A stretch of 64,000 nucleotides of DNA, from contig JACZZP010000015.1 in NCBI GenBank assembly GCA_015183035.1, forward strand, positions 2,218,477-2,282,476, read 5' to 3'. This DNA is from Meloidogyne chitwoodi. Its lineage: Eukaryota; Nematoda; Chromadorea; Rhabditida; Meloidogynidae. Below, piece by piece: positions 1 through 12,312 of the stretch (position 1 is the first letter of the stretch; each line of letters opens with the position of its first letter). The translations under genes were made by a program, and so were the position numbers. Under the pieces are notes generated by a model. That model saw only the letters and a list, made by a program, of their open reading frames with translations. It ran no database searches and was not told the origin of the DNA.

Positions 1-3000
1 ATTTAAAAAAAATTAAAAGAAGCGCTCAAAATATAAAAACAAAGAAGAATAATGCTAATTTTAAAAATAAAAAAAGGTGCTAAGAGGTGGAATTAAAAAA
101 GTTTTTTTCGTAAATGTAAAAATAATGGTTAAAAGAACCAACGAATATTTTAGAAAAATAAGAATTTTTTTATTGAAAAGTAGGAAAGGTTGTGACGAAA
201 ATTAAATAACGATATAAGATAGAATCTCTAAAAATTATATAAAAATAAATTTAAAATTCTACTTAACATATAAATAATAAATACAATCTTTTTGCTACTC
301 AACTGCATCTATTTTGAAATTTGAGGACAATAAACAAAAATTTACAGCTCGAGGCGCAAAATGAGACGAAAAAGTGTGTGAAGCGGTCATGAAAAAGAGA
401 TAAAATTAAAATATAGTTGGATGAAAAAAAAAAAATTCTCATCAACAGAAGATTCGAAAAGAGAAAATAAAACTACTGACACCATCAGACAGCCATCCTC
501 CTTTTTGCACTTTCTTTACTACTAATTAATTCGGGTAAAGGGTAGTGGTTTCTTTTAATATTTCTTATACTTTCTCAAATCCTTCTCATTTTATATTCCT
601 TCCTTTTCTCCAAACCACTTTAGTTATTTTCCCTAAAGCGGATGACACGGAGCGTTTAACACTAAATTGTCTTTGCTACACTTTTGGATAAAAAAATCCA
701 AAATATTTTCATTATTTTTGAAAAGTTTTGGCAATTTTTTTTTAAATTCTATGTCTCTTTTTAGAATCTTTATGCTCATTAATAAATAAAACTCTAAAAA
801 ATCTTTATTGGCGATATTTATAACCACCTCTTATTAGCCAAAATTTACCTCTCTTTTTTCCTTTTTCACTTTGTATAAACTAAACATTTAATGAAGCGCA
901 GTATGTTCAAAAGGAAAACGAAAACATAAAAAAAAACAAAAAAGCGAAAGATTATCCAAAATCTTTTCTTGGAAAAATTTGTTATTTATTAATAAAAAGA
1001 TCCCCATCATTTTCTTTTTGCATTCAGTATTATAAAAATAATATAAAAGTAAAAGAGTAGGAAAAATCTCAATGGTTGGTTAATAAACAGGTGAAAACAA
1101 ATTTTTAGATAGGTATATGTAAATTGAGAATGAGACACTTAAATATTTTGATTTAATATTTTTTTATTAATTGTCTATTTTTATATATTTTTTTTGTAAA
1201 CATTATGCTTAATGTTACATTTTATTGAGGTAAATTGATTCACCAAACCTTCTACTCTTCGTTTACACTTTTCCTAAACAAATCGCATTCCCTATAGCCC
1301 AATTATTACCTTGGAAATTGCGGTCATTTGCCGCGCGCGAAAATTTATATTAATGGCCAATCCATGCATTCGTATATAATGTTAATTTGTTTTTAATGCA
1401 CATAATGTATAAAATCATAAATGAGAAAAAATCCAAAAAAGGTATCCAATAAATATAAATTTCTAAATTAATAAGGCTATTGATTAATTTTAAATTATTT
1501 TTATATTGCATCTTTTTGCGCATTTTGTTGCACTTTTAAATAATTTTGCTTGCTCCTCTTATTTATAACTATAGAGGCAACGACGTTTCCATCGCTATAC
1601 TATCGCGTCAATTCATGAAATAGGAGAGATAGGCAAGACTCGCTTAGAAAGCTGGGTTTAACACAAAATTAGCCCGGGCATAAAAATTAATTAAGTGTGC
1701 CAAAGGCTACAAATACTATGTCTTTCAGGAAAAGCTGGCTATATTAAAATGTGTAAAAAGAATTTTAAATTTTTGGCCAAAAGCAATAGAAGGGGAGATG
1801 AAAGATATTTAAATGCAAGATAAGAAAAATAAAATATCAGAATATAAAATTAATAGAATTAAATGAACAAATATGAATAAAAAAATAAATAATTAAAATT
1901 CTATAAATCTATTTAACGTTCCAGAAATCTTGAAAATTCTAAATTTAAACAATCATGTATAATTTCGCACTAACTTTTTACTTTTGCCAATAAATTTTTT
2001 TAAAAATCTCTTTCCCTTTTTTCATCAACAAAGTCCTTTAATGCCTTCCTCTTTCTCCTATTCATAATATTTGCGCGACTAAAACAAATTGGCATCTAAA
2101 CTAACATTTAGGGAATAGTATCATGTCACACATATTACTAGGCCATTTACCAAAATGCTTAGATGACACAGACAACCATGGAAACCATATAATCACCAAA
2201 ATATGTATTTATAAGATTGTGCACGAGCCAATCCCTTACTATATTTTGTGTGGAAAATGTTTTCTAAATTAAATGTTTAAAAAAATATTTACGAAAATGT
2301 ACTAAAAATAAACGAAATATAAATGAAGATTAATACATGAAACGAAATTAAGAAATACCTCAAGAGAAAATGAAAGTTAAATAATTTTGCACCATTTTTC
2401 ATTAATTTTGTACTTTTGAAAATGTTTAAAATTTATTAAGCAAAAATATCCCCTGGGCAACCAACTTTCATCCGTCATAGAGCACCAACTTTTTAGACTT
2501 AAATTTAATTTGACACTTTCTTTCAAAAAATACATACAGTTAGATTTGGAGCTAAATAATTATTTGCAATTTTTAGGGATGCTATGCGGTAGCAATCAAT
2601 TTTAAAGGTAATTGAGTTTAGATAGCAAAAGTGGTTTAGCACGCTCTAGAGGAAATAAACGAACGAGCTTTTGGGAGAAAAATGTAAATAGTAATAGAAT
2701 ATATTTTGCTTGGAATAACCCTCAAAAATTTTTGGAGACAACATACATATTCTTACAGTAATAAAATAAAACGATGAATTTTTATAAGCGAAAATGTATA
2801 AAAATATATAATTTTAGCTAAGCTTAAAACCTTTAATTATTCTCAATATGCATTTCTTAGCAATTCACTTAATATATAATTGACAGATCAGATCTTTCTA
2901 ACAATCCTCTCTCAACAACAAAAAAAAAGCAAACGTAAAAAATATGGGAAACGAGAAAAAACTGAAAATTCCCCGAATATACTTAAGTAAAAAATTGTAT

Positions 3001-3035
3001 TAAAAATAAAGAGTTGTTAAAAATCTAAAAAAAAG
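1..3035. other. AT-rich intergenic DNA, no gene seen
   Basis: The stretch is AT-rich with many short A and T runs. The only open frame of any size (633-827, minus, 64 codons) has no recognisable motif, no good splice context and a composition like the surrounding DNA. I see no RNA gene, tandem array or transposon end here. Confidence 0.6.
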
Positions 3036-3317
3036 TCACCTACCAACTAGTGTCAAGAGCATCGGTCTTCCCCATTTTGCCAATTCTCGGCAGTGGATCC
3101 GGCGTTCAGCAAAACATCGACCATCACAACGCGCGATTGTTTCGTTAATAGTTTTTGTGGTTGTTTTTGTTGTCTTCAAGGCTTGTGAGGTTGGTGATTG
3201 AGGAGGAAGCATTTGAGTTTTGTTTAATGTTGTCGTTGTTTCAATTGAAAGTGTACAATTTTTCTGTGAAGTTTCTTTGGTTTTTGAGTCATACTCGGTA
3301 TTTTGAGTACTATACAT
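3036..3317 (-). CDS. Possible lone coding exon, Thr/Ser-rich with a Cys-containing end
   Basis: A 93-codon open frame, Thr/Ser/Lys-rich for about 60 residues, then a less biased end with RCDGRCFAERRIHCREL and KWGRPML. Near the end of the frame is a good 5' splice site (TTG then GTAGGT), so it could be an exon whose next exon lies to the left. No convincing partner exon was found in 1-3000. The family is not recognised. It may be a genuine exon, a broken gene remnant or chance. Confidence 0.25.
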   Translation of the reverse strand: MYSTQNTEYDSKTKETSQKNCTLSIETTTTLNKTQMLPPQSPTSQALKTTKTTTKTINETIARCDGRCFAERRIHCRELAKWGRPMLLTLVGR

Positions 3318-4421
3318 TTGAGTTGAAAATGAAATGAATGAGAAGTGTGTTGTTGTATATCCTGGAGTTAATAAAATTTAAAAAAAAATGGATGAACAAT
3401 CCAATTAAATTTTAATTATATTATTTTAAGAAAATTGTCCATTAAAAAAATTAAGAATATTTACTTGAACTAATAATATTTATTCCCACTTATATTAAAA
3501 AAAAAAGATAAAAATTACAATATACAAAACTTAAAAATTAGAATTTTGTTGGTCGGCCCATTAACGAGTTTTTAGTTAAAATCGTCAATTGTTATCATCG
3601 CGCAGATAGTGAAGTTAGGAATGAAAAATAGAGGCATAGAAATGGAACCAACCTCTAATGACGGAAGGACCAACTAACAAATGAGGGCCCAACCAACGGG
3701 CGGCCCTGACGAATAAGAGGTGTAAAGAAAAAGTAGAGAGGGCCAAGAGGCAGCCGCCGAAGCAACCAACAACGGCAAAGAGGTGCCGTTGGGAGAGTTA
3801 AATGGACCACCAGCCTAACTGGCATCGAAAGTGAGAGGAGTAAATAAGACAAATTGAGGGGCGAGGAAAGTGTATGTAACAAATGTGAGACAAATGCTTA
3901 GGAGAAAGAGTTGAGAAGAAAAGGCTAAGGCCCAGTCAAGAAAAAGGAACCCCCAACCATGTATTAGGGAGCGCCCACAAACAAGTGCAGCGACGGCATT
4001 TTGTTGTAATAATAAGTTTTGTCCTTATTTTACCAAAGCATAGGTCTATCTTCGTCTATTCTGAAGGTATCGAGAAAGCGAATGAGTTTTGGCAAAGGCA
4101 TGTGGGGAAGGATAAGTAGGGCTTCAGTCCAATAACTCCTCCTCATGCACTTTTCATTCCAGTTAATTCACATTTACGTTTTGAGGTGCATACACACAAA
4201 GCATCCCCTAATAAACATTGAAGTTGTCTAGTACTATAATATGGTGCATTGGGATAAAAGCTTTTGGAACCTTTTGCTTTATAAGCTCAATCGTAATAAA
4301 GTTTTAAATTAAAATCAAAAGGTTTAAATTACCATTAATAAGTCAAAAATATGAAAAATATACACTGATGTAAGGAAAATAAAAAATTAAATGTCTATAT
4401 TAAAGGTTGTGTCTTGTACAA
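3318..4421. other. Intergenic DNA with a locally GC-richer, purine-skewed patch
   Basis: Positions of about 3600-4150 are clearly less AT-rich than the rest of the window, with purines concentrated on the plus strand (repeated gaggg, gagag and ggaag words). One 75-codon frame (3655-3882, minus) reflects this skew and has no protein-like features. No RNA gene or transposon end was identified. Confidence 0.5.
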
Positions 4422-6764
4422 TTAAAAAGCGCCTAAATTGATCATTTTTTTATGTTGATAGGTGTACGCAATCTCCTTATATTTTGCACAGAATCCATGA
4501 GAAGTAAATGTAAAACCGAGCACAAAACGATGATAACTAAGACGAAAAAAGTAGTGGAAGTTTCTCTTAATTCCCGCCCCAATTACACAAAATTTCTTAC
4601 CAAGAAATAACAAACGGCTGCAACCAATGTAGTACTGTACGATAGGCAAACAACCACTGAATTGAGTTAGCAACAGCATGACGCCGTTGAAGGCGTAAGA
4701 ATACACCTGCCGTTAACATTGGATGATCGACAGAAACAGTACCACGAACAAGTTGCATTAAAAATATCTTTAAATAAGTTTAGAAAAAATAAGGTAAATT
4801 AAATAAAACCTCAATGAGAGCTAAAGTCCCAGATTTACCGCATCCATCATTGCACATCAAAACTGTTGGTCTCTTAGAGTTGCGAGACCTGAAGATTAAA
4901 TAAAATATTTTACATTAAAATATTAACCGTAAAAGTAAACGAAAAGGCCAGTGAAAATCGGTGTAGTTCTGCCAGTTCCATTGCCAAAGTTGTATCCGTA
5001 GTTTTGCAGATACTATTTACAATTAGTTTTTAATTTGTTCAGTATTTTGGCTTAAAATAGAATATATAACATACCATTTTCTACTTGAGAAGATGATGAT
5101 TCATGCGGTAAGTTATGTTGTTCAATCGTAGTCATCCAAACATCCAAATAAAAAACAGTGAAGAGAGGATCAATAGCCATGTCAATACCAACATTTCGCA
5201 AATGGATACAACCAAAGTTAAGTTCATCATCTTCAAGTCTGATGAAAAAAATACTATTTAAAAATAATTTATAGGAAAACCTTGGCCAAAAGAATGGACA
5301 ATGTGTGAAAGAAAGTTGTTCAAGAAATGTAACATCCGCACCGTTGGGAAGTCCGTTATATTCCAATACTGGATCGATAGTTGCTTCCGATAACATAAAA
5401 ATGAACTCGCTACGCTCTTCCCAAACCTGAAAAAAACAAAGATAAAGATAATTTTTAAGTATTCTCGAAGAAAGATGAAGACAATAAATGTTCTCAAAAA
5501 TCTCGAATACTTTATTAGCTTAAAAATCAAACCATTCTCCAAAAGTCGCTAATCATGTGTTTCCGTGGAACTTGAGCAAGAATAAATGTATTAAGAAGAG
5601 GACCACCCATAACACGACTAGCATTGAGTAAAACATTTTGGCTCGTAGATAAAGAATAAGTCTGGCCAGTGGATAATTCATCAGTAGATAATTCAACCTT
5701 ATCGAAAAAACCTTCCAGCACATCGAATTCGGCGTAAAAATGCTAAATTTTATTTTTTAATTTTTAAATAAAATTTAGAAACAGATAAATCAGTTCGCGG
5801 GCGTCCTGGTTCAATAAGCACTGACCAGGCAACTTTTTGTGTAATTGTAGAAGCTAAATTTTGAATACGCGCTAATATTGCACCAGAAATGTCACTACGT
5901 TTACGAAAACAACCCATCAGATGATCATCACGCATGTTCTGAAAGAAATGTTACAAAACGAAGAATACGAGTATATGTATTCTCTTTAATGCATAAATCA
6001 ACAAACTCACGGCTACAAGTAGTTCATCCACATCAGCTTTGAGTTCTATTTCTAGAAGTGGTGTTTTACTCATAAACTCTATCGATCGCGAAACGGTTAG
6101 CTTAAATGGCATAAAAGAACGTGTTGTATTTTTTGTTTGTTTGTTGATTTTCCCCTGCTGTTCTGTATAAATTGATACCCATTCAGCCATTTTCTGTCTG
6201 TAAAATAATGAGAAAATTTTAGTAAACATCTTATTGGCACACCCATATTTGCGACGAATTTCCATAGCCCAAGGGTCGGCTCCTCGAAGAAGCCGCTTCG
6301 TTTGTTCACAAAGCATATGTCCACTTAATTCCATTTTTGTATGTTCATCAAAGAAGGCGACCAAAACTCTCGCAAAACGCTGAAACAAGTAAAAAATAAA
6401 TACTAGTTACTTTTTTATTGTTATTCTTTAAATAAAATATAAAACTAAAAACCTGAGCAATAAAAGTAAGACGTTCCTCATTGTCGTATTGTGTCTAAAG
6501 AAAAAAATACATAACCACCATTTTGTGCCCGACCATTATGAAATCACAATTTGCAAATGTGGATCTTTATTGGACAAATGTCTTAAATGCAATGACCAAA
6601 TATAGAAAGGAACTAAGGCTTATAATGGTCAAAAACAGAAAAATTTTGAAAGTTAAAATAAAGATCACCAATCGTGCATTTATTGCATGTTCATTCCGCC
6701 ATCGCCAAAACTTGCTCACACAGGACTCAGCAACATGTTCTTCTGTATTGTTATTTTCAATCAT
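4422..6764 (-). CDS. Tyrosine phosphatase-domain protein, probable pseudophosphatase
   Basis: Twelve exons can be joined with consistent phases: 6669-6764, 6453-6494, 6243-6379, 6011-6197, 5783-5938, 5533-5742, 5281-5426, 5075-5238, 4928-5012, 4810-4888, 4601-4767 and 4422-4536, giving about 527 residues. The C-terminal half is a classical PTP fold: SDFWRMVWEERSEFIFML, then CPFFWP, the WPD-loop region, the P-loop and a closing helix with FAYRTVLHWL. Two catalytic elements are changed. The WPD loop reads HWPFR (Phe about 403 instead of Asp). The signature loop reads MCNDGCGKSGT: Cys420 is present, but the preceding His is Met and the invariant Arg is Lys426. Only about 17 residues separate WPF from the Cys, roughly half the usual distance. 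By family knowledge this predicts little or no phosphatase activity, so a phosphotyrosine-binding or scaffold role is the likelier one (inference). The N-terminal 200 residues are not recognised, and no signal peptide or membrane segment is obvious. The last junction (4601 to 4536) has consensus splice sites; without it the protein would end at about 4597. Confidence 0.75.
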
Positions 6765-7318
6765 AATTTCCCAAGTAAAAATAATTCTGAAAAAGATAAT
6801 ATCAAGTATAATTTAATAAAAGCGAATTATTTATGATTGGGAAAAGGTAAAGTAAGCAGATCAGTCAAATAAAATAAAAATTGAGTAAAATTGTACTAAT
6901 AAAGAAAAAAAGTTTTTTGTAAGAGATCACTTAATTTGGACGGTTAATAAAAAGAATTCCGTTCAATAAAAATTCTTAAAATCCTTTCAAAATGTTTTTT
7001 GGGACATGTCCGTTTTGTCGCGACCATTTCTGGGGCTAGTTAATGTTGTATTTATTCATCGAACCTGTATACTTCTTATATGGCGGCTTCGCTTAGCCGC
7101 GTCAGATCGGGCTGTCTCTCTAGAGTATTTTGTACTACTCACAAAATTTTGTATTATTCCTGAATCGAGCTATCGTTTGTCCTTTTTAGTATGCTGTGGA
7201 AGATTTTCTCTAAAAATATTCTTATATAATCATTTGTTAGAAATTTGTCAACTCGTATTTTTATACCCTTCTCTAGTTCTTTTAGCTTTTTGAATACATA
7301 TATTGAAATTAGATAAAA
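6765..7318. promoter_or_regulatory. Divergent promoter region between PTP-like gene and NAC-beta
   Basis: These 554 bp separate two divergently transcribed genes, so both promoters should lie here. The segment 7006-7125 is GC-richer and holds a compact hairpin: GCGGCT, six-base loop, AGCCGC (about 7083-7100). A T-rich tract with TCTAG at about 7265-7280 lies some 45 bp before the NAC-beta ATG and could serve as a trans-splice acceptor, but this is unproven. Confidence 0.4.
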
Positions 7319-8345
7319 ATGAATCCTGAAAAAATTAAGAAGCTTCAACAGAATGCTGAACATGTGCGCACCGGTGGCAAGGTTTTTTATTTTTTATAAA
7401 AGTCAAATAAAAGCATCTATTTATCGTTGAAAATATTAAAAAAATTATTTTAAATTTATCATATTTAAGGGAACTGCCCGACGGAAGAAGAAGGTTGTAC
7501 ATAAAACGACAGCCTTGGATGACAAAAAGCTACAGAGCAACCTTAAGAAACTTTCTGTAACAAACATTCCTGGCATCGAAGAAGTTAATATGATCAAGGA
7601 GGATGGTACTGTTATCCATTTCAATAACCCGAAGGTCCAAGCTTCAGTTCCAGCAAAGTATTATTTTAACGATAATCTATGATCTACATTTTATTTTATA
7701 GTACGTTCTCTATCACTGGGACTGCTGAGAATAAGCGTTCGCTTTACTTAATTTCCCAATAAAAAATTGTCTTCAGGTATAACTGATATGCTGCCTGGTA
7801 TCTTAAATCAACTTGGGGCAGAATCGCTTGCACATTTGAAGGTTTAATTTTTTGAATGATTCACTAGATTTATACTTTTAAGAAATTGGCCAACAACGTG
7901 ACAACTCAATACAAGCCATCAGATGATGATGTTCCAGGTTATATTTTATAAAAATAATGGAGATTAGGGCGGTGAAGATATCTCAAAAGACATTAAAGCC
8001 AGTTTGCTATTAGGTTCTTGTTAGTTTAGTGGTTAGCGTTTTAGAATTTTGTGCATCACAATAGCGTGTCTTTCTATCTGGTCTTGTTCTATGACTCGAT
8101 CATTTTCATGGCACGCAAAATTACGAGGCCGGGTTTTTCGCTAGCACTTGTCTAAAATTTTGACAAGAGTTTGATGGTAATTCCTGATACATTACATTTG
8201 ACCTTTTATTGTTAAGCTATCTATTATAATGTTAATATTGTCTAAACTTTTTTTTCAAGATTTGGTTGGTGATTTCGAAGAGGCGTCAAAGAATGAGACT
8301 AAAGAAGTTCAACCGCATCAGCAGCACATAGAGGGCGAATCATAA
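7319..8345 (+). CDS. icd-1: Nascent polypeptide-associated complex subunit beta (BTF3 family)
   Basis: Six exons (7319-7381, 7470-7657, 7702-7736, 7777-7841, 7883-7937, 8260-8345) join in frame to 163 residues, the normal length for the family. The protein starts [20 protein letters not shown] and has the basic ribosome-binding motif [10 protein letters not shown], followed by the NAC domain core ([45 protein letters not shown]). It ends in the acidic tail typical of NAC-beta. By family knowledge it pairs with NAC-alpha at the ribosome exit tunnel, shields nascent chains and prevents mistargeting to the ER; the C. elegans orthologue is ICD-1. Intron 5 is unusually long (322 bp) and holds a tRNA-like segment. 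The start is chosen because it gives the conserved N terminus and begins the first exon. Confidence 0.95.
8010..8185 (+). other. tRNA-like segment and hairpin inside NAC-beta intron 5
   Basis: The sequence TTAGTTTAGTGGTTAGCG (about 8020-8040) matches a pol III A box of Asp/Glu type. A degraded B-box-like stretch (TTGTTCTATGACTC) follows about 60-70 bases later. No clover-leaf closes: the anticodon and acceptor stems do not pair. Just downstream is CTTGTC-TAAAATTTT-GACAAG, a perfect six-bp hairpin. It could be the remnant of a tRNA-derived SINE or an intronic small RNA. Support is weak. Confidence 0.2.
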
Positions 8346-9006
8346 ATGCTGTCTACATTAGCTATTCCGCCCGTTGTTTTGACATTTTGTTGGAAATTAT
8401 TTGGTTTATTATTTTTATCGACAAATTCTACGCCACATACCGTCTGATTCCATAGCTCAATCAGATCTTATAATTGTCGAATAATTTTTTGAATAAAATT
8501 CAGATTATTTTTTCATTAGTCTAATTAAGTTTGAGAATTAAATTCAACAATAGGTCAATGCAAGCAGAGACATCTCATCTTATTGATATAGAAATGGTAT
8601 AAAGGAGCCTAGTTATTAAATTTGTTTAAAAATATGTGATGACGTAAATTGTTCAAAGTTGAGTGGTTGTAAGTTAATCTACAACCCCACAACATTATCT
8701 ACAAAAGTATTTTTCTATCAGACAAAAAACCAGAAAAGTTTATCGAAAAATTCAATATCAAAGTTATTTGGAATCGATTCAGTATCTTTGTTTACACACT
8801 TGTCCAAATAGAAAAATAATATTTCAAAAGTTTCTTAATTTGGTTGTAACAGTTTGAATTTATAAGAAGTTTATTCCATTATGTAAAATTGAAAAACTTA
8901 AGTAAACTAAGAATTAGTTAGGAAAACGTTAACATGTTACAACCTAATACAAAAAAAATAAGTTTATACGTAAGATATCCGGTCATAAATTGTAATCCAA
9001 AATCTC
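8346..9006. other. Intergenic, between two convergent 3' ends
   Basis: AT-rich spacer between the stop of NAC-beta (plus) and the stop of the next gene (minus). AATAAA-like signals are present for both (for example near 8492 on the plus strand). No gene was seen. Confidence 0.5.
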
Positions 9007-12000
9007 TCAATCTTCAATCCTGTCGACATGCCATGGAATGTTATATCTTGGGCCGCTTACGCTTCTCGCAATCCAAACAGTCAATTGCTGATCCGCACAC
9101 GTTTCATCAAACAATCCCTTGCTGTCAACCACCTAAACATGGCATTTAAATAATGGATAAATGAAATCAAAAATTTACCTTTGCAACAAAATCAGTTTTA
9201 ACTATTGGCTCAAATGTTGACATCCTAGGAAACCACCGTCGTGGAACGTAGGCATTAAGTTTTATCTGAATGTTTTAAAAACAATTTTTAAGAATTAAAA
9301 TTTCGTTATTTCATAATATTTAGGGTTAAATACCTTAACCGTATTTCCGATCGCAACAGTTTCAAATGGGGAAACCTGCTCCACCTCAAAGTCTGTAGGG
9401 TTGATCTTACCATCATTGACACGACTTAAATGTTTTTATTATCAAAATATTAATGTGTAATTAATTAATTACGCGCTGAACTTCACCCAGCTACCAATGG
9501 ATAGATTGCCACACGTAGACGCAGGAACGGAAATCTCACCATCCGAAAATTCAGGCGAATAACTAAGCGAAAGGTAAATATATTAAAATAATAAACATCT
9601 CTAACACAAAAAAGAACAAACATTATGAACTTCCTATCTCGATTGTTGCTTGATGACTTCGCTACGACGACGCCGCTCAAGTTCTTCTTCTCGATTCCGC
9701 CAGGTCGATGGTTGCACTTCTGCAAAAAAGTTTTATCTTGTTGTGAAGAGATGGGTGAAGATCGTCGTCCAATTCCGCCAATATTCTGAGTCCTCTAAAA
9801 AAAGATTTTCCATAAAAAATGTTTCGAAAATAAAATACAGAAGATGGAGCAGGTGAAGTGCGTGGCCGGTTACGTGCACCGCTCTTGCTTTCACCAAATG
9901 ACTCTCTAGTAGTAGTAATTGTCTGTGGTGGTGCCAAATTATTCTCCTTAGATTCATCACTAGTCTTTTTTGAACTAAAATCAGAGTTTAAAGTAATTTC
10001 TAATTAAACTAAATAAATTAGCATTTATACCTGTTCATGTTCCCAGTAAAAGATAAAGGCGGATTCACAGGCATAAAATTATTATGACGTGAACGCCCAA
10101 ATCCGCCATCCCTTTTATTTTCCTGCTTTTCTACATGCAATGTATCACCAAAATCGTTTTTATTTTTCGATGTTGGTGTTGAAAACATATTCATACTTGC
10201 AGAACGTAAAGAATGAGAAAAACCACCGGATGTCGAAAGAGGTGGTGCACGTTCTTCTAGGAGTAAAAATGATAAAATTTAGAAGGGACAATCTAATAAG
10301 AGGACAGAAAGATCACTTTGTATAAATAATAGAAACAATGTTTACTTTTTCCTTGCCCCTATTTATTGTACTAACTACTATAAAATAAAATAGATTAAAT
10401 TATAAAAATGAATACAAAATATAATAATAGAACCTGTTTCCTGATCTCCTACATCGCTTTCCCTAACTTCAACACCTTCCTCATCCACAACCCGAGAATC
10501 ATCATCAGTCACCTCCTTTGCTGGTGTTTCACGAATGGGTGACTTACGCCCATCAAAATCCACAGGTAACCAGTTTTGAGACTGACCAAGTTCAACAGTG
10601 AGTCGAGGAGCAAGTAAACTGTGCGTTTGCCTTTCATTGCGTAGAGAATTAAGAAACTTTCTATTACATTGAATCACACCAAGCCACCCAGGGACGTGGA
10701 GGAAACGAGCAGCCGGGTCCTGATCCAGATTATACAGATTATGCGCAATACGTAACTATAATTAATGTAATTTAAAACTTTTGTAGGACACAACTACTAA
10801 TATTTTATAAAATGAAAATAAAAAACTGATATACTAAACCATCTGCAAAATTTTTCTAACATAAGATTTTCACTCATCTTTATAAATTTTGAAGAAAAAG
10901 GTAACGGTAAATGTCACATAACTTTCGTTACTTATATTGTTAGGAATAGACAATAAATCTATTTCGATTAGAAAAAGACGTCAATTAACACTAGATTGTT
11001 ATCTATTGTTATCATTTATATTTGATTTATTAAAAAAGTACCTTCAATGGGTCACGTCCAATTAAGGCCATTCCTTCTGGCGTCCTTACTCTGAACGGAC
11101 TGATAGCCACCCCCTGCTTAGACCAATCTGCTCTGCAAAAAATCGAAAAAATTCAAAGTATGGTCTGTCTCATCAACTCACGCTGGCATAAAACTGAACC
11201 ATGTTCCAACACGAAAATCAAATCGTGGATTCAAATCTGCATTCTCATTAGACTCTTCATGGCGAAAAGTGCAAATCGAGTGAAGCCATGGTGTCCAAAA
11301 CTAGGTGTAAAAATAACATTCGTTTAATTTATAAAAGAATACCATGACAATCTTAAATTTACGATGCTCCTCTTGATCTTCAACATCATTCGTGAGTCTG
11401 TCGTCCAAATTATCAGGATCGTCCGAAACATCAAAATCGCCATAACTTATCACTATTCCATTGACCAAATTCTCTATAAGACCCAAATTGGCAGCAGATT
11501 GCTAAATGTTTGAATTAAGCATATTGTAGAAATTGAGCTAATAAGTCTGACCATTTCACCAACAGTGAACGTTCCAGTTAGAGATGTAAGCACCCATTGA
11601 ACATTTAAAGTGTTCAACACCTTAGTGAAGTCAGCATTCCGATAAAGACCAAAACTAAAGTTAGTTCAAAAAAGTATAATATTTCGGAATTACAATGCAA
11701 TCCACGCATGATAGAGGCAGTCCATCCTTAGATTTGTTTGCGGTAGAAATGATGCAACACGTCCAAAGCCAGGAGCATAGGCAACAAATTGATTAAAGAT
11801 CCTATCGCCAAAAAAGCAAATGGGAACGTTTACCTAAAGTTTGTAATAAATCATATTAAGTATAACAAAAAATATCCGAATATTAAATATTCATTATAAA
11901 ATTACAAAATTATAATTACATAAATCAAAATCTGTAATATTCCCAATATCTCATAATTATTCTAACAACACCTATTCTTATGTTAGGAATGAAAGGAATT

Positions 12001-12312
12001 TACAAAAAACATAAGACGGATCAATTACTCCAATTTTTTTTTCAAGATTCCGAAAGTTTAGCAAAAATAAATAACCTCAACAACAACATCACGTTCCGGG
12101 GTCTCCCTACAGAAACGAGTTTCATATGGAGGCGCACCTTCTAGCGGTCTGACAATACGATCACTTAAAATGTCATAGAGAAACCATTGACCAAGCTGAT
12201 AGATAGCCAATCCAGTCGGGTAATGCTTTTGCCGACAACTCTTTGGAAACCATAAAAGACCAGTGTCGCCGTTGCTTGCCTTGAAAACCAATACCACCTT
12301 TTCGGTTGTCAT
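9007..12312 (-). CDS. Multi-exon gene of unrecognised family
   Basis: Exon-like blocks run from an ATG at 12312 to a stop at 9007, separated by short introns with good GT...AG signals. Exon 1 (12076-12312) encodes MTTEKVVLVFKASNGDTGLL and onward, with WFPKSCRQKHYPTG and GQWFLYDILSDRIVRPLE. Later blocks include VPICFFGDRIFNQFVAYAPG, LRMDCLYHAWIALYRNADF, WTPWLHSICTFRHEES, a globular stretch LHVPGWLGVIQCNRKFLN, then a long polar part rich in Ser, Arg, Asp and Glu (about 9650-10560). The terminal domain has GNTVKIKLNAYVPRRWFPRM and ends at NIPWHVDRIED. No known domain, signal peptide or membrane segment is recognised. A globular N terminus, a disordered middle and a globular end would suit a scaffold or RNA-granule type protein, but that is speculation. 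Exon boundaries inside 9640-10400 are uncertain because several frames are open there. Confidence 0.6.

Noticed and set aside
3655..3882. 75-codon frame on the minus strand
   Set aside because: Follows the purine/pyrimidine skew of the patch; no motif, no splice signals, no partner exons.
9483..9960. Several overlapping frames on both strands as separate genes
   Set aside because: They overlap exons of the minus-strand gene 9007-12312 and are best read as its exons or their shadows.
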